Origin: CAXRGH01 sp964230195
GTDB lineage: Bacteria > Pseudomonadota > Gammaproteobacteria > Enterobacterales > Alteromonadaceae
NCBI GenBank assembly: GCA_964230195.1
Contig: CAXRGH010000042.1
Span: 1 to 38,961, forward strand
DNA: 38,961 nt
Reading direction: 5' to 3'
A program made the position numbers and the translations under genes. Every line of letters begins with the position of its first letter. Position 1 is the first letter of the stretch. The notes under the pieces were generated by a model. That model was not told where the DNA came from. It saw only the letters and a program-made list of their open reading frames with translations, and did no database searches. Positions 7,114-16,119 of the stretch are shown here, piece after piece.

Positions 7114-9084
7114 TTGGAAAAACTCCTAATCAACAATAACCAAAAGAGCATTCAATACCAGAATGCTGAGCTTAAGTTATCGGACAAAGCTTTCAACTTG
7201 GTGGAATGTTTGGCTAGTGCTCATGGTGCAGCTGTTTCCCGCGATGAGATTTTACGCACAGTGTGGGGGACAGAACACAAAACAGAAAATTTAGTCAATC
7301 AATTAATCGCGGATGTTCGGCAACAACTCGGCACAATCGAGGGAAGCCATTTGATTACAGCAGAACGTAATCAAGGATACGCATTGAAAGCCAATGTGGA
7401 GTGGCGATCACCAATCTCATTATGGATGAGACGACATGCGGCAACGCTCATCGCAGCCCCTATTGCACTCACTGTCATGATGACACTCAGCATCTACACA
7501 TTTTTTCCTGCCCTCGTCAATGAACCTTTTCCAGAGGTTATAAGCCTATCTCCTCTCCCAGGGTTTAAAGGGGATTTACAATCAACGTCCAGCTCGGGGG
7601 AATATGTTGCTATATACCGGAGAGATAAAAATGGGACTGATATTGTGCGAAGCTCAGATGGCACGGTGGTTCATCATATCAAACACAAACTACAAATGAC
7701 GGCTTGGGGTAACCAACTGGATACATTTGTTTTTATTCGTTTTGACGGACAGCAATGCGAGATATGGTTGTTTGACACGCGTAATATGCTTGAAAGCCAA
7801 TTAGCCCGTTGCAAGGAGCAGTTCGCCGACATAAGGCGAGCCCAGCCACATCAGATGATGATATTTTCACATAAGGATAAAAAAATACTCAAGGTCGATT
7901 TCAGAACCAGAGATGCCATCGATACTATCGATATCAAAACCGGAAAAGTCGTGAGTCGGCAGACATTACCAGCCAATCCACAGCCAAAAAAGATTGATTG
8001 GGTAATAAATGCTGGGGATAAGAGTTTGCAAATGGTAACGAGCCATTGGGGTCAAAACGGACAAATGATGCAAATTGAGAGTTTAGATTTCGTTGATGGA
8101 ATTTTGTCTCCCATAATGCCAATTTACAAAATCAAAGATGCCAGCTACGCGAAATTCAAAGATTACATTTTGTATCGCAACGTGAACAATGGGGTATCTT
8201 GTATTCATGTTGACTCATTATTAACCAATGAATTGGTGGCCCCTCAACCTGATATCATCCGAGGTATTGAACGTCTCTCTAACAACCAGTTTGTTCTCCA
8301 ACAAGGTAACGGTTACAAACTGTTTTTTGAGCCTCTGATCAACAATAACTCAACCCCACTACCAAGTTATCCATTTAGATTAGTCAAAAGTCCAGTACTG
8401 AAGAATGGAAAGCTCTTTTTTATTGGTAATGATGAAAATGGCACTCTTCAAGCTTATAGCAGTAATAAAAATGGCAAGCTGACTCAGTTAACGCAATTTT
8501 CTAAGAAACACATTTTGACTAACCTGGACATCAATAGTAAATCTGACTCACTTGTTATGACAAATGAACGGCACGCATTGATTAATGGTCAACTGTTACG
8601 CAAGGGTGTCTACTCTGCTCAGTTCTATACCGATCGTCAGATCATTTTCGCACGATTGATGAGTAGCGAGGCTAAGTCAGTAGAAATCATTTTATTGGAT
8701 CTCGAGAATTCAAAGGAAAAGGTACTGACAGAACTGCCATATATCCCCGTGGACATCGTCGTGTTTAAACAACAAGTCTATTTCATTGGGAGCGAGCGTT
8801 TAGACAGATGGCAACCTGGTAAAATGATTGAGAGTGTCAATCAGGCTATTGCTGATGAACTCTTTGCGAAGATCCCTCGAACGTTTTCTGTTACCGAAAC
8901 ACATTATGCATATTCTAGTAAAGCGGGGGAATTTATACTTTATGACAGATTAACACATGAAAGCACCATAATAGACGAACAGAAATCGACCACGAACTTC
9001 CAGATAGCTTACGACGGAGATACTTTAATACACGTCGATAGTATAGACACCAATATGAAAAGGACATTAATCACTATTAAGTAA
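7114..9084 (+). CDS. ToxR/CadC-type membrane-tethered transcription regulator with beta-propeller-like periplasmic domain (copy B)
   Basis: The product has 656 residues and the same plan as the preceding gene. It has a winged helix at about 5-95 (LSDKAFNLVECLAS; NLVNQLIADVRQQL; AERNQGYAL), a membrane segment at about 108-131 and a periplasmic part of roughly 525 residues rich in beta strands. Cys215 and Cys233 have the same 17-residue spacing and the same local context as in copy A (xQCEIWLFD against xNCSVGFYH), so the two are paralogues, though well diverged. The start must be TTG at 7114: an in-frame TAG lies just upstream, a GAGGA ribosome site is well placed, and no Met occurs before the winged helix ends. 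Targets are unknown. The gene may be co-transcribed with copy A or have a promoter in the 115-base gap. yjjX converges on it at the 3' side. Confidence 0.8.
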   Translation: MEKLLINNNQKSIQYQNAELKLSDKAFNLVECLASAHGAAVSRDEILRTVWGTEHKTENLVNQLIADVRQQLGTIEGSHLITAERNQGYALKANVEWRSPISLWMRRHAATLIAAPIALTVMMTLSIYTFFPALVNEPFPEVISLSPLPGFKGDLQSTSSSGEYVAIYRRDKNGTDIVRSSDGTVVHHIKHKLQMTAWGNQLDTFVFIRFDGQQCEIWLFDTRNMLESQLARCKEQFADIRRAQPHQMMIFSHKDKKILKVDFRTRDAIDTIDIKTGKVVSRQTLPANPQPKKIDWVINAGDKSLQMVTSHWGQNGQMMQIESLDFVDGILSPIMPIYKIKDASYAKFKDYILYRNVNNGVSCIHVDSLLTNELVAPQPDIIRGIERLSNNQFVLQQGNGYKLFFEPLINNNSTPLPSYPFRLVKSPVLKNGKLFFIGNDENGTLQAYSSNKNGKLTQLTQFSKKHILTNLDINSKSDSLVMTNERHALINGQLLRKGVYSAQFYTDRQIIFARLMSSEAKSVEIILLDLENSKEKVLTELPYIPVDIVVFKQQVYFIGSERLDRWQPGKMIESVNQAIADELFAKIPRTFSVTETHYAYSSKAGEFILYDRLTHESTIIDEQKSTTNFQIAYDGDTLIHVDSIDTNMKRTLITIK

Positions 9085-9098
9085 ACAATTTAGCCCGC

Positions 9099-9659
9099 CT
9101 AGGAATGCTCTCCCCCCTTAACGGCAAACAATTGTTGATGAAGAAAGGGAGCCATAGTCAGCAACAGTGATTGCTCGTATTGTTGTTGGCGAGTCACGGA
9201 TTGATGAGTGAGCAGTCCAATCGCTCCTCCTTTTTGTTTGACATTTGTGGTGCCAAATACACTGTCCATCACCGGCCCTAACTCCTCTCCTGCCAACAAG
9301 CGCTGATAAATGCATTCGGGTAATGGTAATTGAGCACTACGACCCACACTTTGAGTCTCGCCGTTATGAATCACAACAAACGCAAAGGTTGCAGGTATTC
9401 CGTCATCAAAGCGATCAACCCCTCCCTCCATAGCAACATAAAAGTCGGCTTGATGGTTTTGCAGCAAAGCCGCCACCCGATTAATGGCCCCCTGACGGGT
9501 CTCTGCCTGACCAATAGGTTGGTCTGGAACCCCTGAACTCACAGATATGCCCTCGCAATCAACCAGGTGTTCAGGAAACAAGGTTTCAAAGATGCTTTTA
9601 GCTGCGTTGACTTTTACCGGATTTTGCGAGCCCACACGAACTCGGAGCTTGGCTGTCAT
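9099..9659 (-). CDS. yjjX: Inosine/xanthosine triphosphatase YjjX
   Basis: This 186-residue house-cleaning phosphatase hydrolyses non-canonical purine nucleoside triphosphates (ITP, XTP) and keeps them out of nucleic acids. The N-terminal nucleotide-binding stretch RVGSQNPVKVNAAK is characteristic, followed by the acidic AMEGGVDR segment and the FGTTNVKQKGGAIGLLT region. The length is normal. The ATG at 9657-9659 has an AGGA ribosome site about nine bases upstream. It is divergent from yjjG, with 74 bases between the two starts. Confidence 0.92.
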   Translation of the reverse strand: MTAKLRVRVGSQNPVKVNAAKSIFETLFPEHLVDCEGISVSSGVPDQPIGQAETRQGAINRVAALLQNHQADFYVAMEGGVDRFDDGIPATFAFVVIHNGETQSVGRSAQLPLPECIYQRLLAGEELGPVMDSVFGTTNVKQKGGAIGLLTHQSVTRQQQYEQSLLLTMAPFLHQQLFAVKGGEHS

Positions 9660-9733
9660 AGGTTTTGTCCTAAGGCGATGGTATACTGAAACATATACAA
9701 TACTCGACTTATGCAGTGAAGGGAAAACAATAA

Positions 9734-10417
9734 ATGAAGAAATACCATTGGGTGCTATTTGATGCTGATGAAACTCTATTTGACTTTGATACGTTTCGTG
9801 GACTTCGTCATTTATTTTCGCAACATAATTTTGAATTTACCCAAGCTGACTTTGATGATTATCAAACGTTGAATGTTCCACTTTGGGAAGGCTATCAATC
9901 AGGAAAGTTCACTATTAAGGAAGTCAAAACGAAACGCTTTATCGAATGGGAGAAGCGTACCGGGATCCCAGCAATTGAACTCAATTCACAATTCATGAAC
10001 AGCATGGCTGAGACCTGTGCTTTACTCCCTGGGGCTCAAGAGTTATTGGATACGCTAAAAGAGAAATGCAAAGTCGGTATTGTCACTAATGGCCTCAAGG
10101 CTTTGCAGTATGTCAGGCTTGAAAGAACAGGTGTGACCGACCATATCGATCTAATGGTGATTTCTGAAGAAGTGGGGGTCCCCAAGCCTAACATTGCAAT
10201 CTTTGATCACACGTTTGAAAAAATGAAATTCAACCAAAAAGAGCACATCTTGATGGTGGGCGACAATCCCCACACTGACATTTTAGGTGGTATTAACGCG
10301 GGTATCGATACCTGTTGGTATAACTGGCGACAACACCCTGAAGTTGAGGGTATCACACCAACCTATCAGGTAGACTGCTTGCACAAGCTAAAAGCCATAT
10401 TGATGGATAAAATTTAA
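9734..10417 (+). CDS. yjjG: HAD-family 5'-nucleotidase YjjG
   Basis: This 227-residue haloacid-dehalogenase-type phosphatase is known in E. coli to act on dUMP, dTMP and modified pyrimidine nucleotides. The catalytic motif is DADETL with Asp10 as nucleophile and Asp12 as acid/base. Motif II is IVTNGL, the motif III lysine lies in GVPKPN, and motif IV is VGDNPHTD. The cap sequence between motifs I and II is of the usual length. The ATG at 9734 has AAGGG upstream. With yjjX it makes a divergent pair of nucleotide-pool cleaning genes. It ends in a hairpin shared with the converging flavin-reductase-like gene. Confidence 0.92.
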   Translation: MKKYHWVLFDADETLFDFDTFRGLRHLFSQHNFEFTQADFDDYQTLNVPLWEGYQSGKFTIKEVKTKRFIEWEKRTGIPAIELNSQFMNSMAETCALLPGAQELLDTLKEKCKVGIVTNGLKALQYVRLERTGVTDHIDLMVISEEVGVPKPNIAIFDHTFEKMKFNQKEHILMVGDNPHTDILGGINAGIDTCWYNWRQHPEVEGITPTYQVDCLHKLKAILMDKI

Positions 10418-10423
10418 AGGTGA

Positions 10424-10447
10424 AAAAGGAGCCAAGTGGCTCCTTTT
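10424..10447. terminator. Bidirectional terminator between yjjG and the flavin-reductase-like gene
   Basis: The stem AAAAGGAGCC/GGCTCCTTTT (10424-10433 with 10438-10447) has an AAGT loop and U-runs on both strands. The stop codon of the minus-strand gene (10446-10448) lies inside the hairpin. Confidence 0.85.
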
Positions 10448-11060
10448 ATTTTGGTCTTTGAATAGAAAACGGTGACGTAATCGAGGAATAAGATGCGGCA
10501 CCGAGGCGCGCTAAGGGATCAATGCCCTCCGCATTAATGGTAAGTCTACCCTTCGCATCATGACTGATAAGATTGTCATCCACATGAACGTGTTTTATCT
10601 CAGCAATAACCAAGGTTTGAGGTGCATTCCCCACCGTTTTTAATTCAAATAACTCACAAGCCATCGCAATGGGTGCACCTTCCACCCGTTGAAGCTGAGT
10701 CCCCTCAAACGGAACTAATGATAGCTCAGCATGGGCTATTTCAGATTCATTCAAAGCCAGAGTTGCTGCGGTTTTGGTCACAGCTTCAGCTTGAGATGCC
10801 TTAGCAATGTGGATCACCATTGATGAACCCAGTTTGAGATTTGTTACTGTATCTTTATCTTCGCCCGGATGCTTTTGCCCTACCGAAAACAACACAAGCG
10901 GAGGTGAACTAGAAATCGGCGTGAAATAAGAAAATGGCGCAAGGTTTACTCCTGCGTCAGGATGTTCCGTTAGTACCCACGCAATAGGTCTAGGAATAAT
11001 AGTCTGAGTCATCAGGTGGTAAATAGAAGCCGGTTGATGCTCTGAATAATCAATGTTCAT
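10446..11060 (-). CDS. Flavin-reductase-like (FMN-binding split-barrel) protein
   Basis: The 204-residue product belongs to the DIM6/NTAB flavin reductase family, which binds FMN in a split beta-barrel. Typical features are the opening TIIPRPIAWVLT, then NLAPFSYFTPISSSPPLVLFSVG, and later LVIAEIKHVHVDD. The natural substrate and partner enzyme are not shown by the sequence; some members supply reduced flavin to monooxygenases. I chose the ATG at 11058-11060, which has TTGAG upstream. A TTG seven codons earlier also keeps the frame but overlaps the end of the efflux-operon terminator region. No neighbouring gene suggests a pathway. Confidence 0.82.
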   Translation of the reverse strand: MNIDYSEHQPASIYHLMTQTIIPRPIAWVLTEHPDAGVNLAPFSYFTPISSSPPLVLFSVGQKHPGEDKDTVTNLKLGSSMVIHIAKASQAEAVTKTAATLALNESEIAHAELSLVPFEGTQLQRVEGAPIAMACELFELKTVGNAPQTLVIAEIKHVHVDDNLISHDAKGRLTINAEGIDPLARLGAASYSSITSPFSIQRPK

Positions 11061-11079
11061 AAATAATCTCAACTCAAAC

Positions 11080-11105
11080 AAAAAGCGCCAAAATAGTTGG
11101 CGCTT
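11080..11105 (-). terminator. Rho-independent terminator of the RND efflux operon
   Basis: The stem AAGCGCCAA/TTGGCGCTT (11083-11091 with 11097-11105) has a 5-base loop and is followed on the minus strand by TTTTTG. It lies 51 bases after the permease stop. Confidence 0.85.
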
Positions 11106-11156
11106 CTGACTGAAATAAACCGCAAGTCATTGATTGCAGTAGTTACACCACAAGTG

Positions 11157-14100
11157 CTATGCACTCACAAATAGCCCTCGCACGAAGGCTTTAGATACTC
11201 CGTAATACTTGGCAAAGAAACCTTTAATATCCTCCAGGATGATATACAGACAAGGCACCAACAACAAGGACACTATGGTGGCAAACAATACGGCAAAACC
11301 TAAGCCCGCCGCCATCGGAATCACAAACTGCGCCTGCAAGCTGGTTTCAAACATACTAGGTAAAACACCCGCGAATGTCGTGATTGATGTGAGTGTAATT
11401 GCACGGAAACGTGCACAACCGGCCTCTGTAACCGACTCAAGTACGCCAACCCCTTCTTTGATCCGCTGATTGACATAGTCCGTCATTACCAAGCTATCAT
11501 TGATCACAACCCCGGCTGCCGCAATCAGTCCGAAAAACGACATCATACTGAGATCAAGTCCCAAGAAGAAGTGTCCCCAAATAGCTCCCGTTAAACTAAA
11601 CGGTATAACAGACATAACAATTAACGGTTGAGAGTAACTTTTCAGTGGAACAGCTAACAAGATAAACACCATCAATAGGCCAGCAACGGCAAACAAAATC
11701 TGCTCATTTTGCTGTGCTTGCTGCTCTTTGACTGATTGCCCTAAGTCACTTTTAACTTTAGGAAAACGCTCAACGACTTCTTTTAATAACGTTTCACGGA
11801 TTTCTTTGATCACTGGATCAGGCTCAACACGTTCTTCGTCAATGTTGCCCCAAATGTATACACTTCGGTATCCGCCAACACGTCTGATATAGCTAATACC
11901 GGGCATTTCAACAAAGTCCACAACATCACCCAACATCACTTCATTACCAGAAGGTGTTTTGATCATGGTGTATTTGAGATCTGCTACTCGCTCTCGGCTA
12001 AGGCGCGGATATTTCACCATTACTCGGACTTCTTCAGTGTCACGAATAAAACGTTGTGCTTCACCACCGTAATAACTTGCACCAGTCTGGCTAGAAATAG
12101 AATCAATAGTCAGGCCCAAGTCATACGCTACTGGCTTAAGCTCCATTCGCAGCTCTTTACCGGCAGGGTCAATGGTCGTACTGATATCAAATAGGCCATC
12201 TACACCTTGCAACTTCTGAGCAAAGAAGCGTGCGGCGGCGTTCAATGAATCAAAATCAGTACCATAGATAACAAAACTAAAATCACCGTTATCGCCTTGG
12301 TTAACATCATCTCTTACAAAGATAGATTTTACACCAGGGATAGCCGGCATTGCCGAACGAACCCTCCGAGCAAGTTCAAACGTATCTACTGGTCTATTTT
12401 CTTCTAAAACCAGTGGCATCAGAACCAATCCGCGCGTACGGTCACGATTTAATGTAAGGCTATTGGCGATCATTGGTGCGCCATACTCGCTTTCAATTCT
12501 CTCGTCTTCTGCCATCACTACTGACTCGACCGTTTTTATCGCGTTGATGGTCATCTCATCCGATGCTGTTTGCACCATCTCAACATTGATATCTAAATAG
12601 TCATGCGGAACTTTCGGTTGCTGAACAACGCGAACATGATTAGCACTTAACAACGAAACACTGATCATCGTAAAGGCAATGAAAGCGCCCAAAGTAACCC
12701 AGCGCCATGCGATTGCACGTGTAACAAAACGTTTGTAAGGACCATGAATGAAACCCTCGAAGCGACGGTTGAAGCGGTCGCGCAATCCATTCGGCTTCAC
12801 CGGCTTAAATTTGGTGTGAGCTAAGTGAGCAGGCAAAATTAATTTTGATTCTATCAAGCTGAAAATCAAGCATAAGATGGCGACAGCTGCGATCGTGTAG
12901 AAGAAAGCTCGCTCTGGTCCCGTGGAGAACAGTGAGGGTGCAAAAACCGCTATGGTCGTTAGCACACCAAACGTTGCAGGGGTGGCAACTCTTTTAGCTC
13001 CCGTAATAACGGTTGTGACTGATTTACCCTTTTTCTCAATCTCAGTGTAAACACTCTCACCGATAACAATGGCGTCATCAACCACAATACCGAGTACCAT
13101 TATAAACGCAAACAAAGACAAGATATTAATGGTGACACCCATAACAGGCATCATCATAACCGCACCTAAGAAACACACGGGTAAACCCACCATAACCCAT
13201 AGCGCTAACTTAAAGCGCAAGAAAATGGTCAGCATTAGCGCAACAAGAACCGCACCAAGTAACAAGTTTTCTATCATCATATCAAGACGACCTTGCAAGT
13301 AGTAGGTCATATCAACAAGCACTTCCAACTTTAGGTCTGGGCCAAGGGACTCATTTTTCTGCTTAATGTATTGTTTTAAAGAATCTGCAACGGCTAAGAC
13401 GTTCTGGGTTTCTGTTGCGCGGATAGAGAAGAAAACCGCGTCTTTACCTGAATACTTGGAGAAGAACTCACCTTCCACAAACCCGTCTCGAACATTAGCG
13501 ACGTCAGATAGCAAGACCCGAGAACCGTCATCACCGATCTTGACTGGAATATTTCTGAATGAATCACCATCGTATCGCTTGTTTTCGACACGGACTGAAA
13601 TAACACCGCTATCTGTCAATATTTGACCAGCTGAGTAATTGTTAGAGGTACGTCTGATTGCGTTGGACACATCTGATATCGTCAATCCATATTGACGTAA
13701 CATCTCAGGTTCCACTTCTACAGATACTTCATCATTTGGCACCATTAAACGTACCAAAGTCACATTATTAAGTGCTAAAAGTTCACGCTCTATGTCACGC
13801 GCAATGCCTTTAAGTTCTTGATAGCTCTGGTCTCCGACTAAAAGGAGCTCCATGACACCCTGCTCCACCTCAATCGATTCAACATTGATAGGTTCCATAG
13901 CAGATGGAAAGCTTGAAATAGCATCAACTTTATTCTTAACTTTATCAACGACTTCAGCCAAATCAGCGCCGCTATCCACCCGCAGTGTCAAGGTTCCATA
14001 ATTCCGGTGAGCTCGTGAAACAACTTCTTTTAACTCGGTTACATCACGAAGGCGATCTTCAATCTTGACAATAATTCCCTCTTCAATCTCTTGCGGAGAT

Positions 14101-14294
14101 GCGCCTGGGTAGGATGCTGTGATTTGAATTCGCTCCAAGTTGATATTTGGAAACATTTGGCGTTGCATTGTGAAATAAGTCATTAAACCCATCACAATAA
14201 TGAAACCCATCAGCAAATTTGCCGCAACTGGATTGCGAGCGAAAAATCCGATGATACCGCTAGTATCTTCTTTATTTAACTTAATATCCGACAT
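11157..14294 (-). CDS. RND efflux pump inner-membrane permease (AcrB/HAE1 type)
   Basis: The 1045-residue length is normal for the family. The first membrane helix is at about 23-42 (NPVAANLLMGFIIVMG), followed by the porter-domain opening ITASYPGASPQEIEE. Helix 4 carries the proton-relay aspartates in VVDDAIVIGE near residue 405. The C-terminal half repeats the plan, with helices near DLSMMSFFGLIAAAGVVINDSLV. The pump exchanges protons for drugs, bile-like compounds or other amphiphiles and acts as a trimer with an adaptor and an outer-membrane TolC-type channel. The adaptor gene is immediately upstream (3-base gap), and the ribosome site GGAGAG lies within the adaptor's last codons, so translation is probably coupled. 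No TolC gene and no regulator gene are in the operon. Confidence 0.95.
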   Translation of the reverse strand: MSDIKLNKEDTSGIIGFFARNPVAANLLMGFIIVMGLMTYFTMQRQMFPNINLERIQITASYPGASPQEIEEGIIVKIEDRLRDVTELKEVVSRAHRNYGTLTLRVDSGADLAEVVDKVKNKVDAISSFPSAMEPINVESIEVEQGVMELLLVGDQSYQELKGIARDIERELLALNNVTLVRLMVPNDEVSVEVEPEMLRQYGLTISDVSNAIRRTSNNYSAGQILTDSGVISVRVENKRYDGDSFRNIPVKIGDDGSRVLLSDVANVRDGFVEGEFFSKYSGKDAVFFSIRATETQNVLAVADSLKQYIKQKNESLGPDLKLEVLVDMTYYLQGRLDMMIENLLLGAVLVALMLTIFLRFKLALWVMVGLPVCFLGAVMMMPVMGVTINILSLFAFIMVLGIVVDDAIVIGESVYTEIEKKGKSVTTVITGAKRVATPATFGVLTTIAVFAPSLFSTGPERAFFYTIAAVAILCLIFSLIESKLILPAHLAHTKFKPVKPNGLRDRFNRRFEGFIHGPYKRFVTRAIAWRWVTLGAFIAFTMISVSLLSANHVRVVQQPKVPHDYLDINVEMVQTASDEMTINAIKTVESVVMAEDERIESEYGAPMIANSLTLNRDRTRGLVLMPLVLEENRPVDTFELARRVRSAMPAIPGVKSIFVRDDVNQGDNGDFSFVIYGTDFDSLNAAARFFAQKLQGVDGLFDISTTIDPAGKELRMELKPVAYDLGLTIDSISSQTGASYYGGEAQRFIRDTEEVRVMVKYPRLSRERVADLKYTMIKTPSGNEVMLGDVVDFVEMPGISYIRRVGGYRSVYIWGNIDEERVEPDPVIKEIRETLLKEVVERFPKVKSDLGQSVKEQQAQQNEQILFAVAGLLMVFILLAVPLKSYSQPLIVMSVIPFSLTGAIWGHFFLGLDLSMMSFFGLIAAAGVVINDSLVMTDYVNQRIKEGVGVLESVTEAGCARFRAITLTSITTFAGVLPSMFETSLQAQFVIPMAAGLGFAVLFATIVSLLLVPCLYIILEDIKGFFAKYYGVSKAFVRGLFVSA

Positions 14295-14297
14295 GAC

Positions 14298-15455
14298 TTA
14301 CTCTCCAGAAGCCATAGAGACATTTGTGACAGCCTCAGCAACCACAATTTCCATTCCGTTTTGTGGATAATCCGGTACTGATGTTGCTAGTTGCTCGCCG
14401 TTGTTCAAACCAGCTTCAATAAGAAAATATTGATTTTCCTCGCGCAAAACCGTGACTTCACGTGCGAAGATTTTGCCGTCTTCGACGATCCATACTTTTC
14501 CATCAACGACCATTTCCTGAGGAAGGCGATAAATATCGTTGAGACGTTTACCGTTGTATTTTACTTTGACAAAAGATCCAAAATGTAGAGGTTTTTTGTT
14601 TGACTTGACGCCGTACGGATCAACAACTTCAGCAACCAAACGCAACATACGAGTTCCGCTTTGAACAACACCTAAGTCACGCTTAATAAAACCTTGGCGG
14701 CTAACAGAAGCATCGGAAGATAGGGCAACGTCTGCGCTTGCATTTGCTAATGTCTCAGGAAGAAAAGGACGATCAAAGTTAGCAACTGGGAAAATGACAT
14801 CCGCACGTTCAATGTTATTCAGTTGCGCGACAGACGCTCCCTGCATCACCATTTGACCCAATCCTAAAGAGCGTGAAACAACAACAGCATCAAAAGGAGC
14901 AACAACGGTACAGTTATCTAAGTCACGTTGCGCCAACTTTAACGCGCTTTGTGCTGATTTAACTGCAGCTTGCGCACTCATCACTTGTGGCTTACGAAGA
15001 TATAGATCTGTCACTTTGTCCTGCGTCAAGCGACGGGCTTCTTTCTTGGCAACTGTTGCTCTTGCTTGTTCTTCAGTTAATGCGGCCTCAGCTCTCAACA
15101 AATTTGCTTGGGCTTGTAACAGAGCGGCTTCGTATTGGTCTTTTTCAATTGAAAACAACACTTCGCCACGAGACACTAAACCACCGTTAACAAAATTCTC
15201 AGACCACTCAACGACTTCCCCTGTCACCTGTGCAGCCAAATTAGTTGACTCCACTGGAACAACCTCGCCATAACCGGTTAGTTCAACACGATATTCTTGC
15301 GATTGTGCTGATTGAATTGCAATCGTTGGACGAGTATCTACCACTTCCTTTTTTTCTGCTTCAGGTTCGGTTGCTTTTACAGCAAATGTTCCAGCGTAAC
15401 CTACGCCTACGATAGCCGCCATGCCGAAAAAGTGTGCCCATTTATTCGATTTCAT
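14298..15455 (-). CDS. RND efflux periplasmic adaptor (membrane fusion protein)
   Basis: The 385-residue adaptor has an N-terminal hydrophobic signal or anchor at about 8-26 (FFGMAAIVGVGYAGTFAV). A split biotinyl-lipoyl domain (AAQVTGEVVEW and DNCTVVAPFDAVV) flanks an alpha-helical hairpin rich in Ala and Gln (about 105-175). A beta-barrel and a membrane-proximal domain follow. No lipobox cysteine is seen. It should bridge the permease to an outer-membrane channel. I chose the second ATG (15453-15455), which has AAGGA nine bases upstream; an ATG three codons earlier would leave no space after the same AAGGA. The upstream 660 bases hold no regulator gene. Read alone, the nearest -10-like TATAAT on this strand is at 15710-15715, far upstream and without a good -35. 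Confidence 0.92.
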   Translation of the reverse strand: MKSNKWAHFFGMAAIVGVGYAGTFAVKATEPEAEKKEVVDTRPTIAIQSAQSQEYRVELTGYGEVVPVESTNLAAQVTGEVVEWSENFVNGGLVSRGEVLFSIEKDQYEAALLQAQANLLRAEAALTEEQARATVAKKEARRLTQDKVTDLYLRKPQVMSAQAAVKSAQSALKLAQRDLDNCTVVAPFDAVVVSRSLGLGQMVMQGASVAQLNNIERADVIFPVANFDRPFLPETLANASADVALSSDASVSRQGFIKRDLGVVQSGTRMLRLVAEVVDPYGVKSNKKPLHFGSFVKVKYNGKRLNDIYRLPQEMVVDGKVWIVEDGKIFAREVTVLREENQYFLIEAGLNNGEQLATSVPDYPQNGMEIVVAEAVTNVSMASGE

Positions 15456-16048
15456 ATATTCCATTCCTTAATTTGTTGATGCTCTTATGTCAGTACCACT
15501 GCGGGGCGAGCTATGCCCTACCAAAGGCAACAACCATGCCAAATGAAAAAACACATACAAATCAACAATTTACAGAAAGCAAAGGTAAATCCAAACCTAT
15601 GCTTTAGTCTAATTACTCATTAAGTGGCGGTTTCAACCTATGGGTGGTGAATTCGTCAATCGATTCCTACCAACAGCGAGACTGGTCTAGCCACCTAAAC
15701 TATGGCGACATTATATCCTCATGCTGATTACGATCGCGACTACATAGGCGTAAAACATTGCGCTTAAGTGTAACAAAGTGTTGCCTTTGTAATAATTGAC
15801 GACATCACACATACGCAACCATTACTTAGTATTTGCTTATCATTTCAAGCCAGCGGTGAAACCTGACAAACAAGGCCCAACCTCTTTTTCAGATTCGTTA
15901 TGGCAACAACACTCTCATACCACTTCAGCATGCAAGTTTTATCGCGCCCTCCTGTTCAATATTTGTACGACTTTATCGGCCGAAATCGGTCACATCTTTG
16001 GCGATTAGGAAAAGAAGTACAGAAAAAAACAAAACATTGCGCATTTTT
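15456..16048. other. Long intergenic region between efflux operon and fusA2
   Basis: No convincing gene was found here. A 70-codon open frame at 15796-16008 lacks a ribosome site and resembles no family. An inverted repeat ACAAAG-N6-CTTTGT (15773-15790) could be an operator or a small hairpin. A TATAAT read on the minus strand (15710-15715) is a weak candidate -10 for the efflux operon. Confidence 0.5.
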
Positions 16049-16079
16049 TTGACAAAATCCGTGCAAAGTAAGATATACT
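16049..16079 (+). promoter_or_regulatory. Candidate sigma-70 promoter of fusA2
   Basis: A perfect -35 box TTGACA (16049-16054) is followed after 19 bases by TATACT (16074-16079), or after 17 bases by the poorer GATATA. Transcription would begin near 16086, giving a leader of about 35 bases that includes a run of nine T. Confidence 0.5.
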
Positions 16080-16119
16080 TACGCGCGATTTTTTTTTACA
16101 CATACAGAAAGTGAAACTC

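Noticed and set aside
11058..11081. Longer flavin-reductase-like protein starting at TTG 11081
   Set aside because: An ATG seven codons later has a better ribosome site and begins where family members usually begin.
15796..16008. Open frame of 70 codons in the efflux/fusA2 gap
   Set aside because: No ribosome site, no regular protein-like composition and no recognisable relative.
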